In this document: positions 34,416 to 42,718 of the stretch, in pieces | Position numbering within the stretch: the first letter of the stretch is position 1 | How the letters are laid out: each line of letters starts with the position of its first letter | Origin: a bacterium | GTDB taxonomy: Bacteria > UBA10199 > JACPAL01 > GCA-016699445 | Direction: 5' to 3' | Length of the DNA: 64,000 nt | NCBI GenBank assembly: GCA_035454885.1 | Contig: DATIGE010000049.1 | Span: forward strand, 1 to 64,000 | Notes under the pieces: generated by a model | The model's input: the letters and a program-made list of their open reading frames with translations, nothing else | Database searches by the model: none | Told to the model about the DNA's origin: nothing | Made by a program: the position numbers and the translations under genes

Positions 34416-36031
34416 TAGATCTTCCTGGCAATCGGATACCTTCTACCGATCCCGAACGCCTTCGAGGTCACCTTGATTCCGGGCGCCGCCTGGCGGCGCT
34501 TGTATTCGTTCAGCTTGATCCAGCGGACGACCTTGGCCACGACGTCCGCGTCGAAGCCCAACGCGACGATCTCCTCATCGGACTTGTTCTCCTCGATCGC
34601 GGCCTTCAGAATGCCGTCCAGAATGTCATACGGCGGGAGCGTATCCTGGTCGGACTGATTCGGCTTGAGTTCCGCCGACGGCGGCTTGGTAAAGACCGCT
34701 TCCGGAATGACGGGCTTGAAGGAATTGGCGAAGCGGGCCACCTCATAGACCATCGTCTTGGGGACGTCCGCGATCGCCGCCAATCCGCCGCTCATGTCGC
34801 CGTAAAGGGTGCAGTAACCCACCGAGAGCTCGGACTTGTTCCCCGTCGAGAGCACGAGCCAACGATGACGGTTGGACAAGGCCATGAGGACGTTCCCGCG
34901 GATGCGCGCCTGGATATTTTCGTCCGCCAAGTCGGGCGGGTCCTGCGGACGGCGATGAAAGAGCCGGCGATAGGCGCCATACACGTCGGCGATTGGGTGC
35001 TCCTCGATCCTGATTCCCAGATTCTTCGCCAGGGCCCGGGAGTCGATCAGACTCCCCTCGCTGGAATACGGCGAAGGCATCAGCACACCGACGACGTTTT
35101 CCGGGCCCAGCGCGGCTGATGCGATCACCGCGGTGAGTGACGAATCGATCCCGCCGGACAATCCCAACACGACCTTTTCGAAGCCGCATTTCCTCACGTA
35201 GTCGCGGACGCCCAGGACGAGGGTTTGATAGACCGTCTCGACGTCGCGGATTTCGGGAACCGCCGGGGATGCGCGCAAGGCGTCCGTATCGACGACCAGC
35301 AGGTCCTCTTCATAGGCCTTGGCTTCGGCGACGATCTCCCCGCGGTCGTTGACCGCCAGGCTCCGGCCGTCGAAGACCAGCTCGTCGTTTCCGCCCACCA
35401 GGTTGACGTAAAAGATCGGCGTGCCGTGTTTGAGGGCGAGCGCTTGCAGCATGTCGCGCCGGAGTTGGGACTTGCCGAGCGTGTACGGCGACGCGGAGAG
35501 GTTCAAAAGGAGCTTGGCCCCCTTCCCCACCTGCTCCTCGATCGGGTCTCGCGGGTACAGCCTCTTTTCCCAAAAGAGCTTGTCGTTCCAAGCATCCTCG
35601 CAGATGGAAACGCCGACGTTTTTCCACAAACCGATCTCGGTCCCGGGCTGAAAGTACCGTCCTTCGTCGAAGACGTCGTAGGTCGGCAGCAGAGTCTTGA
35701 AATAGCGTGCGGCCACTTTCCCGTCCCTGCAATGCGCCGCCGCGTTGAAGAGGGGCTTGCCGCCGGGCTTGGAATTGCGTTCGACGTACCCGACCGCGAT
35801 CTCGATCCCCTTCGCCTCCCGGGCGACGGCCTCCAGTGCCCGCAGGTTTTTCTCGACGAAGTCCGGAATTTCCACGAGGTCGCGGGGCGGATAGCCGGTA
35901 AGCGTCATTTCGGGGAAGGCGATCAGCCCCGCCCCGGCCTTCTTCGCGCGGCCGACGAATTCCCCGACCTTGCGGACGGTTCCGTCGAAATCGCCGATCG
36001 TCGTGTTGATCTGGGCTAGGGCGATTTTCAT
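34415..36031 (-). CDS. nadE: Glutamine-dependent NAD+ synthetase
   Basis: 538 residues. The N-terminal nitrilase-type glutaminase (FPEMTLTGYPPRDL, lysine in TLLPTYDVFDE, cysteine in VSICEDAW) supplies ammonia to the C-terminal synthetase with LGLSGGIDSSLTAV (about 287). It makes NAD+ from deamido-NAD+. The arrangement is the two-domain bacterial form. It shares one base with rsmI. Confidence 0.96.
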   Translation of the reverse strand: MKIALAQINTTIGDFDGTVRKVGEFVGRAKKAGAGLIAFPEMTLTGYPPRDLVEIPDFVEKNLRALEAVAREAKGIEIAVGYVERNSKPGGKPLFNAAAHCRDGKVAARYFKTLLPTYDVFDEGRYFQPGTEIGLWKNVGVSICEDAWNDKLFWEKRLYPRDPIEEQVGKGAKLLLNLSASPYTLGKSQLRRDMLQALALKHGTPIFYVNLVGGNDELVFDGRSLAVNDRGEIVAEAKAYEEDLLVVDTDALRASPAVPEIRDVETVYQTLVLGVRDYVRKCGFEKVVLGLSGGIDSSLTAVIASAALGPENVVGVLMPSPYSSEGSLIDSRALAKNLGIRIEEHPIADVYGAYRRLFHRRPQDPPDLADENIQARIRGNVLMALSNRHRWLVLSTGNKSELSVGYCTLYGDMSGGLAAIADVPKTMVYEVARFANSFKPVIPEAVFTKPPSAELKPNQSDQDTLPPYDILDGILKAAIEENKSDEEIVALGFDADVVAKVVRWIKLNEYKRRQAAPGIKVTSKAFGIGRRYPIARKI

Positions 36032-36067
36032 GGTTTACGACTCTCGTCTCCAACCATTCCCGCTCCC

Positions 36068-36084
36068 ACCCGTCTTCGACGGGT
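36068..36084. other. Seven-base-pair hairpin between CoA-transferase gene and nadE
   Basis: ACCCGTC and GACGGGT pair around a TTC loop in the 65-bp gap after the gene at 36097. There is no T-run, so it may be a weak 3'-end structure. Confidence 0.3.
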
Positions 36085-36096
36085 ACCCGGGCTTGG

Positions 36097-37104
36097 TCAT
36101 GCGACTATCCCTAGCGCCTTCAGGGCGCGAATCTCTTTGGAGGTATAGCGCAGTTTGCGAAGGATGGACACCGTGTGCGTCCCCAGCGGTGGGAAAGGCT
36201 TTTCCGGCCGCGGCCGTTCCGGCTCCTCGCAAACGGGAAAGAGGCAGATGTCTTCGCGCTCACCCAGCGCCTTCCATTCGGCCGAGGGCCTCGCGCGGAA
36301 GACGGCTGCCAGCTCCTCGCGCGAGACGGACTCGTCCTTGCCGACCAGGGCGCAGAATTTCTTCCAGAATTTCGGCTCCAGGGCTCCCAGAGTCACCCAT
36401 CCGCCATCCGAGGTTTCATAGTGACCGTAGCAGGCCAGGCGGCCGTCGAGCGGCGTGGGTCCCGCATAGAGCCGGGCCATGGAGGACGCCGCGGCGTGCA
36501 TGGAGACGTCGAGATGGGCTCCCTTGCGGGGGCGCGAGGCCAGCGCCGCCGCAACGGCCATGGCCGCCTCATACCCCGTCGCCAGATCGACGACTTGGAA
36601 ATCCGGAATCACGAACCCGCCCGACGGCCGGCGGATTCGCGCGAGCAATCCCGACAAGCCCAGAAAATTCAGATCGTGGCCGGCCAACCGCGCCGAGCGG
36701 CCTTTCTGGCCAAAGCCGGTGATGGAGCACAGAATGACCTGGGGACGGATTTTTCTGAGGCGGGCGTAACCCAAACCCAATTTGTCCAAAACGCCGGGAC
36801 GGAAACTCTCGATCACGACGTCGGCCGAACGCACAAGTTTCTTAAGAATCCCGCGGCCTTCAGGGGCCTTGAGATCGAGTCCCAGGCTTTCTTTTCCGGC
36901 ATTGATGACGCCGACTTGATCCCCCAGCAGGGCCGGAGCTCCGGGGACAGCCCTGTAATAATCCCCCACGCCCGGCTGCTCGATCTTGACGACACGGGCA
37001 CCCCGCTCCGCAAGCAAAAGGGAGGCATACCCTCCCGGCAGGAGCCGGGAGAGGTCGAGAACCGTGACGCCCCTAAGAGGTTTCAAATTAGATGATGGTG
37101 GCAA
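36097..37104 (-). CDS. CoA-transferase family III protein, probably alpha-methylacyl-CoA racemase-like
   Basis: About 335 residues. The start is uncertain: TTG at 37104 overlaps the SCP2 gene by 17 bases, while TTG at 37086 gives the usual MKPLRGVTVLDLSRLLPG. Family III marks include GARVVKIEQPG, VVIESFRPG and ITGFGQ. GHDLNFLGLSGLL has the His-Asp of alpha-methylacyl-CoA racemases, and IPDFQVVDLATG supplies a further aspartate. It may interconvert 2-methyl-branched acyl-CoA epimers. It follows an SCP2 sterol-carrier gene, fitting lipid or isoprenoid chain turnover. Confidence 0.85.
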   Translation of the reverse strand: MPPSSNLKPLRGVTVLDLSRLLPGGYASLLLAERGARVVKIEQPGVGDYYRAVPGAPALLGDQVGVINAGKESLGLDLKAPEGRGILKKLVRSADVVIESFRPGVLDKLGLGYARLRKIRPQVILCSITGFGQKGRSARLAGHDLNFLGLSGLLARIRRPSGGFVIPDFQVVDLATGYEAAMAVAAALASRPRKGAHLDVSMHAAASSMARLYAGPTPLDGRLACYGHYETSDGGWVTLGALEPKFWKKFCALVGKDESVSREELAAVFRARPSAEWKALGEREDICLFPVCEEPERPRPEKPFPPLGTHTVSILRKLRYTSKEIRALKALGIVA

Positions 37105-37405
37105 GTTTGAGGGCGAGCCCCATGTTACCCGCGACCTTCAACTTGCCGGTCATGAAGGCCATTTGGGGATTCAACGCCCCGGTCACGAGCTTGACGAAGT
37201 TCTCGTCCTCCATCGTCACCGTGCAGTTGGGGCTGGCGGAGGCTCCTTCCGTCACTTTGCCGCCCGGGGCCGTGAGATCGACCGTCCAAGTGCCACCCGT
37301 AGGGCCCTTGATGTCAAATTGGTAGATCGCGTTGATGCTGGAAACCTTGTCGGCCTTTCCCTGAAGGCTCGCGGGAAGCTTTTCGAAATATTCCTTGGGG
37401 GTCAT
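37088..37405 (-). CDS. SCP2 sterol-binding domain protein
   Basis: 105 residues, one SCP2 domain: GGTWTVDLTAPGGKV, a Cys-containing turn CTVTMEDENFVKLVTG, and the C-terminal AFMTGKLKVAGNMGLALKL. Such proteins bind acyl chains or lipids and often occur with acyl-CoA enzymes. Its ATG overlaps the upstream DUF2752 gene as ATGA and its end overlaps the racemase-like gene. Confidence 0.92.
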   Translation of the reverse strand: MTPKEYFEKLPASLQGKADKVSSINAIYQFDIKGPTGGTWTVDLTAPGGKVTEGASASPNCTVTMEDENFVKLVTGALNPQMAFMTGKLKVAGNMGLALKLATII

Positions 37406-37674
37406 GGATGTCCTCCTGACGCGAAGATATTTCCCGCCACGCCACCGGCGTCAATCGAAAACATGATCCGGGCCGCCCATTGGACGGCGAGAAGGGCGAG
37501 AAAAATCTCGCCCGCGTAACGCCGCCGCCGGAAGGCAAGAAAGAGGATGAAGGCGGGCCAGACGGGGAAAAAGAAAAAGGCCCTCCCCACGTCGCCGTGG
37601 AGGAGGGCCCAGAGACAATGCAACAAACCGCACCCCGGACACGGGATGCCGAAAATCAGTTTGACGGCGCACAT
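37402..37674 (-). CDS. DUF2752 family membrane protein
   Basis: 90 residues with two membrane segments. The family mark is the cysteine motif GIPCPGCGL near the N-terminus, followed by a helix with LWALLHGD. Function is unknown. It is upstream of and overlapping SCP2. Confidence 0.85.
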   Translation of the reverse strand: MCAVKLIFGIPCPGCGLLHCLWALLHGDVGRAFFFFPVWPAFILFLAFRRRRYAGEIFLALLAVQWAARIMFSIDAGGVAGNIFASGGHP

Positions 37675-37688
37675 GAAACCTCTCCCTA

Positions 37689-37711
37689 CCCTCTCCTTGA
37701 TAAAGAGAGGG
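37689..37711. repeat. Hairpin of a CCCTCTC/GAGAGGG type
   Basis: Seven-base arms CCCTCTC (37689-37695) and GAGAGGG (37705-37711) with a nine-base loop, in the 57-bp gap between DUF2752 and DUF4870-like genes. It resembles a widespread short intergenic repeat; only this copy was noticed here. Confidence 0.4.
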
Positions 37712-37731
37712 CGGCCGCAGGCCGGGCGAGG

Positions 37732-38112
37732 TTACGCCAACCCGGCCTTCTTTTCCGCGAAATCGCCGATATACGGGATCTTCCAGCGCTCGCCCTGATA
37801 GGCCTTCACCAGGCAGATGATCCACAGGACGAAGACGGCGAGGCCCAAGACCGGCACCAGGATGCTCATGATCACGCCCAGAAAGCTCGCGATCGAGCCC
37901 AGGATCATCGTCAGGATGTTCAGGGCGACCACCACGACGATCCAGCCGACGCCGAAAGTGGTTCCCTGCCAGGCGTGGAACTGGACGTCCTTGTTTTCCT
38001 TCTCCATCAGCATGAAGACGATGCTCGTGATCGGCATGCAGATATAGCACAGCATGCTCGCGATGTTGGGCGCGAGTCCCGTTCCCTTCCCTCCGGCTCC
38101 TGCTTGGGTCAT
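37732..38112 (-). CDS. DUF4870-type small membrane protein
   Basis: 126 residues from ATG 38112, with Shine-Dalgarno sequence AGGAGG six bases upstream. Three hydrophobic segments, with VQFHAWQGTTFG between the first two, match the DUF4870/TIC20-like small membrane proteins. C-terminus ends GERWKIPYIGDFAEKK, also typical. Function unknown; it lies just downstream of the acyl-CoA synthetase gene on the same strand. Confidence 0.85.
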   Translation of the reverse strand: MTQAGAGGKGTGLAPNIASMLCYICMPITSIVFMLMEKENKDVQFHAWQGTTFGVGWIVVVVALNILTMILGSIASFLGVIMSILVPVLGLAVFVLWIICLVKAYQGERWKIPYIGDFAEKKAGLA

Positions 38113-38135
38113 AAACCCCTCCTTTGAGTGTTTGA

Positions 38136-39824
38136 TTACAAGTAGAGTCTGTCTAGCACGTCCCCGTATTTTTCGACCACTTTTTTTCTCTTGAGCTTCA
38201 AGGTCGGCGTGAGCTCGCCGCCTTCCTGTGAAAAATCCTGATCGAGGATCGCGAACTTCTTGATCGTCTCGTAGGACGCGAGTCGCTTGTTCGTTTCTTC
38301 GACGGCGCGGCGGATCAGCCGGTGAACCTCCGGATGCCTCCCGGGACTCCTGTGGCCGTTGAGACGCACTCCCCGCCGTTCCATCCACCGGCCAACGGCC
38401 TCCCGATTGAGGGTCACCAGGGCCGACAAAAACTTCCGGCGGTCGCCATGGACCATGGCCTGGCTGATGTAGGGCGTCGTCTTCAGCAGGTTCTCGATGT
38501 TCTGCGGCGCGATGTTCTTCCCCGCCGCGGTAATGATGAGGTCCTTCTTACGGTCGGTGATCTTGAGGAAACCATCGCGATCGAATTCGCCCACGTCCCC
38601 GGTCTTGAACCATCCGTCCTTCGTGAACACCTTCCGCGTCGCCGCCGGGTCCCCGTAATACCCCCGAAAGACCAGCGGGGATTTGACGAGGATCTCGCCG
38701 TCCCCCGCGATCTTGATCCGCGTGCCGGGGACGGGACGGCCGACCGTCCCGAAGCGGTAATCCCTTTGCGTGTTGATGCAGATCCCCGCCGTCGTCTCCG
38801 TCAATCCGTAGCCTTCGAAGATCCGGACGCCGTGCCGATCGAAGAAGAGGGCGAGATCCTGCGAAAGGGGCGCCCCGCCCGAAACCGCGTACCGCAACCG
38901 CCCGCCGAAAAGACCGCGGATCTTGCGCGACAGGAGGAACGGAGCCGTCCCGAGGAGGATCCGTTTGGCGCGCGAGGCGTCTTTCAACGTGGCTTGGATT
39001 TTTTCGCGAAATTTTTCAAAGACCCTGGGAACCGAGGCCGTAAAATGCGGACGGATGGTTTTGAGATCCTCGGGAACCGCATCCAGCCCGCGCGCGTACG
39101 CCTGCTCGAATCCCGAGGCCAGTTGCCAGAATTGAAGGGCACGGGCGAAAATATGCGCGAGGGGCAGAAAAAAGAGGGCCGTGTCCCCGCGGCCCAGGTC
39201 GAAGGCATATTGGAACGCCTCCACTTCCTTCAGGAAACTTCCGTGGGTGATGACGGCCCCCTTGGGATCTCCGGTGGTTCCCGAGGTGTAGACGATCGTC
39301 GCGGTCGTGCCGGACCCGATCCCCCGAAAACCCTCTTGCCAAGCCTCTTCGTGACCGTCGCGCCCGAAGAGAAGAACGCGGTCGAGGGTCAGGGCACTCC
39401 CGGCCGGCGATCCCTCCATCAGGACGAGGGTCTGGAGCCGCTGAAGGCGTTTTCGAAAGGGCGCGATCTTTCGAAACTGTCCCCGATCCTCCACGAAGAC
39501 CGCCTTTGCGCCCGAATTGTTTAGAATGAAGGCGACCTGTTCCGGGGTCGACGAGGGATAGATGGGGACGGAAACGGCCCCGAGCGAAAGGACGGCGAGA
39601 TCGGCGAGGCTCCATTCCGCCCGAGTCCCGGCGAGGATCGCCACACGGTCGCACTTTTCGACGCCGATGACTTTCAGCCCCAATGCCAGATCACGGACGC
39701 GCTCCCAAACCTCCAGCCACGACCACCGGACCCAACGCCCGCGATGGTAAAGTCTCCAGCACGTCCGATGACGAAGCCGGGCGACGCTCGCCTGAAAATC
39801 CAGAACGAGATTCTTGGATGCCAT
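38136..39824 (-). CDS. Long-chain acyl-CoA synthetase (AMP-forming)
   Basis: 562 residues. The ANL-superfamily motifs are present: IVYTSGTTGDPKGAVITH (phosphate loop, about 178), FEGYGLTETTAGIC, GWFKTGDVGEFDRDG and ITDRKKDLIITAAGKN, with the late lysine near PTLKLKRKKV. It activates fatty or other carboxylic acids to acyl-CoA. It is a paralogue of the gene at 52309. Its promoter ends almost at the ATG, so the message may be leaderless. Confidence 0.93.
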   Translation of the reverse strand: MASKNLVLDFQASVARLRHRTCWRLYHRGRWVRWSWLEVWERVRDLALGLKVIGVEKCDRVAILAGTRAEWSLADLAVLSLGAVSVPIYPSSTPEQVAFILNNSGAKAVFVEDRGQFRKIAPFRKRLQRLQTLVLMEGSPAGSALTLDRVLLFGRDGHEEAWQEGFRGIGSGTTATIVYTSGTTGDPKGAVITHGSFLKEVEAFQYAFDLGRGDTALFFLPLAHIFARALQFWQLASGFEQAYARGLDAVPEDLKTIRPHFTASVPRVFEKFREKIQATLKDASRAKRILLGTAPFLLSRKIRGLFGGRLRYAVSGGAPLSQDLALFFDRHGVRIFEGYGLTETTAGICINTQRDYRFGTVGRPVPGTRIKIAGDGEILVKSPLVFRGYYGDPAATRKVFTKDGWFKTGDVGEFDRDGFLKITDRKKDLIITAAGKNIAPQNIENLLKTTPYISQAMVHGDRRKFLSALVTLNREAVGRWMERRGVRLNGHRSPGRHPEVHRLIRRAVEETNKRLASYETIKKFAILDQDFSQEGGELTPTLKLKRKKVVEKYGDVLDRLYL

Positions 39825-39833
39825 GAAGGGCGG

Positions 39834-39862
39834 AATATAGAGTCTTTTCCAGTAGTTGTCAC
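39834..39862 (-). promoter_or_regulatory. Promoter of the acyl-CoA synthetase gene, possibly leaderless
   Basis: On the minus strand GTGACA (39857-39862) and TATATT (39834-39839) are exactly 17 bases apart, each one base from consensus. The expected start point is near 39827, three bases from the ATG at 39824, and no Shine-Dalgarno sequence is seen. Confidence 0.55.
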
Positions 39863-39883
39863 GAAAAAAGACAGTCAGTCATT

Positions 39884-40270
39884 CTAGTAGCCCCAGGCGA
39901 GTTCGAAGGCGTTGGGGATCCATTCGAACCGGGGCGAAGGACCGGAGAAATCAATCCCGAGAACGGCGAAGCCGGCGTTGACGTCGCGGTGCCTCCGGGT
40001 CGCCAGGTAATGTTGGGCCACCTTCGAGATGTGTCTCTGTTTGGGAAGGGTCACCAGTTCGCGCGGCGAAACGGCCTCCACGGAGCGGCGGGTCTTGACC
40101 TCCACAAAGGTGATCGTCCCGCCTCGGGCGACGATGAGGTCCACCTCGCCCAGGCGGCAGCGGAAATTCCTTTCGAGGATCCGGTAACCCAGGGTTCGAA
40201 GGTAAGAGGCCGCCAAGGACTCTCCGTCACGTCCCAAACCCTTATCATCGCGCTGGAAATCCCCTTGCAT
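39884..40270 (-). CDS. yraN: YraN/UPF0102 family endonuclease-like protein
   Basis: 128 residues. The AGGAGG at 40280-40285 selects the ATG at 40270 (nine bases away) over the one at 40279, which touches it. Family marks are GRDGESLAASYLRTLGYRILERNFRC and the restriction-like catalytic pattern GEVDLIV then FVEVKTR. YraN proteins are nuclease-fold proteins linked to division or recombination, without a settled role. Confidence 0.92.
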   Translation of the reverse strand: MQGDFQRDDKGLGRDGESLAASYLRTLGYRILERNFRCRLGEVDLIVARGGTITFVEVKTRRSVEAVSPRELVTLPKQRHISKVAQHYLATRRHRDVNAGFAVLGIDFSGPSPRFEWIPNAFELAWGY

Positions 40271-40324
40271 CGGGCACATCCTCCTGCTAGCAACGCCCCT
40301 TCATTAAGGATTTTCGGAGGTTTT

Positions 40325-40516
40325 ATGGCCCGCAGTTGCTTTTATTGCGAAAAGAAAAGGCTGGTCGGAAACAACGTCAGCCACGCGAACAACAAGACCA
40401 AGAAGAAGTCCTTTCCCAATATTCAGAGCGTCCGGGTCATCGTGAAGAACGCCGTCATGCGGGTCAACGCCTGCACACGGTGCATCCGGTCGGGTGTGGT
40501 TCAAAAGGCCGCGTAA
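40325..40516 (+). CDS. rpmB: 50S ribosomal protein L28, zinc-ribbon form
   Basis: 63 residues from ATG 40325 with GGAGG four bases upstream. MARSCFYC and CTRCIRSG give the two CxxC pairs of the zinc-binding L28 type; SHANNKTKKKSFPN is the conserved basic part. It stands alone and is followed one base after its stop by a palindromic repeat. Confidence 0.96.
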   Translation: MARSCFYCEKKRLVGNNVSHANNKTKKKSFPNIQSVRVIVKNAVMRVNACTRCIRSGVVQKAA

Positions 40517-40544
40517 TTAGGGCGAACACGAGGTTCGCCCCTAC
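40517..40544. repeat. Palindromic GTAGGGGCG-type element between rpmB and rel
   Basis: A 28-bp element with perfect eight-base arms GGGCGAAC and GTTCGCCC around ACGAG, ending CCTAC. It is the reverse complement, almost base for base, of the copy at 33045. It fills the gap between the converging rpmB and rel stops. Confidence 0.75.
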
Positions 40545-40549
40545 AATCG

Positions 40550-42718
40550 TCAGTCCCTCACCCGCTCCACCGAAATCACGCCCTTCACCTTCTCCAGCGA
40601 CTTCATCAGCTGGTGCAGGTGCTTCAGGTCCTTGATCCCCACCTCAAAGGTATTCATCGACTTTTGATCGCCGATCGCCCGGCAGGTGGCCTGGCTGATG
40701 TTGACCCCTTCCGACGAGATCGACTGGCTGATGTCGGCCAAGAGACCCGGCTTGTCGACGCAGACGACGCGGATTTTCGTGGCCGTCGGGAGCTTGGTCT
40801 TGAGGTTCCAACTCGCGTCGACCCGCCGCGCCTGGTCGGAGGCCAGGACCTTGCTGCAGTTCGTGGAATGGATTGTCACGCCGCGCCCGCGGGTGATGAA
40901 TCCGATGATGCTGTCGCCGGGAATCGGATTGCAGCACTTGGCCAACGTCACCAGCATGTCGTCATAGCCGCTCACGCGGACGACGCCGGAGCTCTTCTCG
41001 AACGCCTTGCGGAAGATGCGGCCGATCGCCGAGGACTTCTTGGCGGCCTCCGGACGGGTGTTTTCCAGCTCCTCCAGCTTTTCCTTGGACAACACCGCCG
41101 TGAGGAGCTGGCCGACGGAAATCCTTCCGTAGCCGATCAGCGCGAACAGATGCCCCACGCTCTTGATCCCGCGTTCGCGCGCGAAGGCGTCATAGGCCTC
41201 GCCCGCGATCACCTTGGATTCCTTCAGGCCCAGTTTCTCGATCTCTCCCTGCACGAGCTCCTTGCCCAGCGCGACCGCCTTTTCGCGCTGTTCCTCGCGG
41301 ATAAACTGGCGGATCTTGGCCTTGGCGCGGGAGGTTTGGACGGATTTGAGCCAGTCCTTGGAAGGGCTGTGATCGGATTGGGTCATGACTTCCACGGTGT
41401 CACCGCTCTTGAGCTGGTAGCGGAGAGGGACCATCTTGCCGTTCACCCGGGCCCCGACGCAGCGGTGACCCACCTCCGTGTGAATGGCGTAGGCAAAATC
41501 GATGGGCGTCGATCCCGTCGGCAACTCGCGGATGTCGCCCTTGGGCGTGAAGACGTAGACGTCCGTCGCAAAGAGGTCCAGCTTGACCGTGTCGAGATAC
41601 TCGGCCGGATCCGAGAGCTCCTTCTGCCACTCCAGGAACTGCCGGATCCAGCGGAACTTCATTTCGTCCTTCATGTCGATCTCGCCGCTCTCCTTGTAAC
41701 GCCAGTGGGAGGCGATGCCCCATTCCGCGATCTGGTGCATCTCTTTGGTGCGGATCTGGAACTCCACCCGCTGGCCGCGCGGGATGATCACCGTCGTGTG
41801 GAGCGATTGGTAATTATTCACCTTCGGCATGCCAATGTAGTCCTTGAACCGACCGGGCACCGGCTTCCAAAGGGAGTGGATGAGTCCCAGCGACTCGTAG
41901 CACTGGGGCAAGGTCTGCACGATGACCCGGAAAGCAATCAGGTCGTAGACCTGCTCGAACTCGATCTTCTGGTCCTCCATCTTCTTGTAGATGCTGTAAA
42001 GATGCTTGGTCCGGGCCTGGATGTCCGCCTTGAGGCCGTATTCGGCCATCTTGCCCGACAGGGCTTCCCGAACGTCCTCGATGAACCGCCCGCTCTTTTT
42101 TTCGACCTCTTCCACCTTTTCCTGGAGGGTCCTGTAAAAGTCGGGCTTGAGGAACTTGAGACAGAGGTTTTCCAGCTCGATCCTCACCTCCTGCATGCCG
42201 AGACGGCCCGCGATGGGGGCGTAGATGTCGATGGTCTCCTGCGCGATCTTGATCTGCTTTTCCTCCGGGAGAAATTGGAGGGTCCGCATGTTATGGAGCC
42301 GGTCGGCGAGCTTCACCAAGATGACGCGGATGTCCTCCGCCATCGCCATGAACATCTTGCGGAAGTTCTCGGCCTGGCGCTGCTCCTTGGACGCGAAACT
42401 GATCTTCGAAAGTTTCGTCACGCCGTCGACCAGGTGCGCGATCGTCTTTCCGAAGATGGATTCGATCTCATCGACGGTTGTCAGCGTATCCTCGACCGTG
42501 TCGTGGAGGAGGCCCGTGGCGATCGACGGAGGGTCCAAACGCATCTGGGCCAGGATGTGGGAGACCTCCAAGGGATGGATCAGGTAGGGCTCGCCCGAAC
42601 GGCGCGTCTGCCCCTGATGGACCTTGGCGGAAAAGACGTAGGCTTTCTTGATGAGGTCGAGATCCGAGTCGGGGTTGTACCGATGAACCTCTTCAAGGAT
42701 GTCTTCTAACCTTATCAA
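40550..42718 (-). CDS. rel: Bifunctional (p)ppGpp synthetase/hydrolase (Rel/SpoT)
   Basis: 722 residues. The N-terminal HD hydrolase has HDTVED (about 71), so hydrolysis should be active; the synthetase domain has DLIAFRVIVQT and GYQSLHT-like NYQSLHTTV. TGS (VFTPKGDIRELPTGSTPIDFAY, read in part), a helical region, the conserved-cysteine segment CCNPIPGD and a C-terminal ACT domain follow. It sets the alarmone level. It overlaps gmk by 26 bases; rpoZ, often found between them, is absent. Confidence 0.97.
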   Translation of the reverse strand: MIRLEDILEEVHRYNPDSDLDLIKKAYVFSAKVHQGQTRRSGEPYLIHPLEVSHILAQMRLDPPSIATGLLHDTVEDTLTTVDEIESIFGKTIAHLVDGVTKLSKISFASKEQRQAENFRKMFMAMAEDIRVILVKLADRLHNMRTLQFLPEEKQIKIAQETIDIYAPIAGRLGMQEVRIELENLCLKFLKPDFYRTLQEKVEEVEKKSGRFIEDVREALSGKMAEYGLKADIQARTKHLYSIYKKMEDQKIEFEQVYDLIAFRVIVQTLPQCYESLGLIHSLWKPVPGRFKDYIGMPKVNNYQSLHTTVIIPRGQRVEFQIRTKEMHQIAEWGIASHWRYKESGEIDMKDEMKFRWIRQFLEWQKELSDPAEYLDTVKLDLFATDVYVFTPKGDIRELPTGSTPIDFAYAIHTEVGHRCVGARVNGKMVPLRYQLKSGDTVEVMTQSDHSPSKDWLKSVQTSRAKAKIRQFIREEQREKAVALGKELVQGEIEKLGLKESKVIAGEAYDAFARERGIKSVGHLFALIGYGRISVGQLLTAVLSKEKLEELENTRPEAAKKSSAIGRIFRKAFEKSSGVVRVSGYDDMLVTLAKCCNPIPGDSIIGFITRGRGVTIHSTNCSKVLASDQARRVDASWNLKTKLPTATKIRVVCVDKPGLLADISQSISSEGVNISQATCRAIGDQKSMNTFEVGIKDLKHLHQLMKSLEKVKGVISVERVRD

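Noticed and set aside
40613-42709. A 698-codon open frame antisense to rel, and similar long antisense frames (for example 27089-29941, 19675-21246, 6936-8054).
   Set aside because: Each lies opposite a clearly conserved gene, and the translations show the Arg/Pro/Val-rich composition of third-position GC bias with no known motif.
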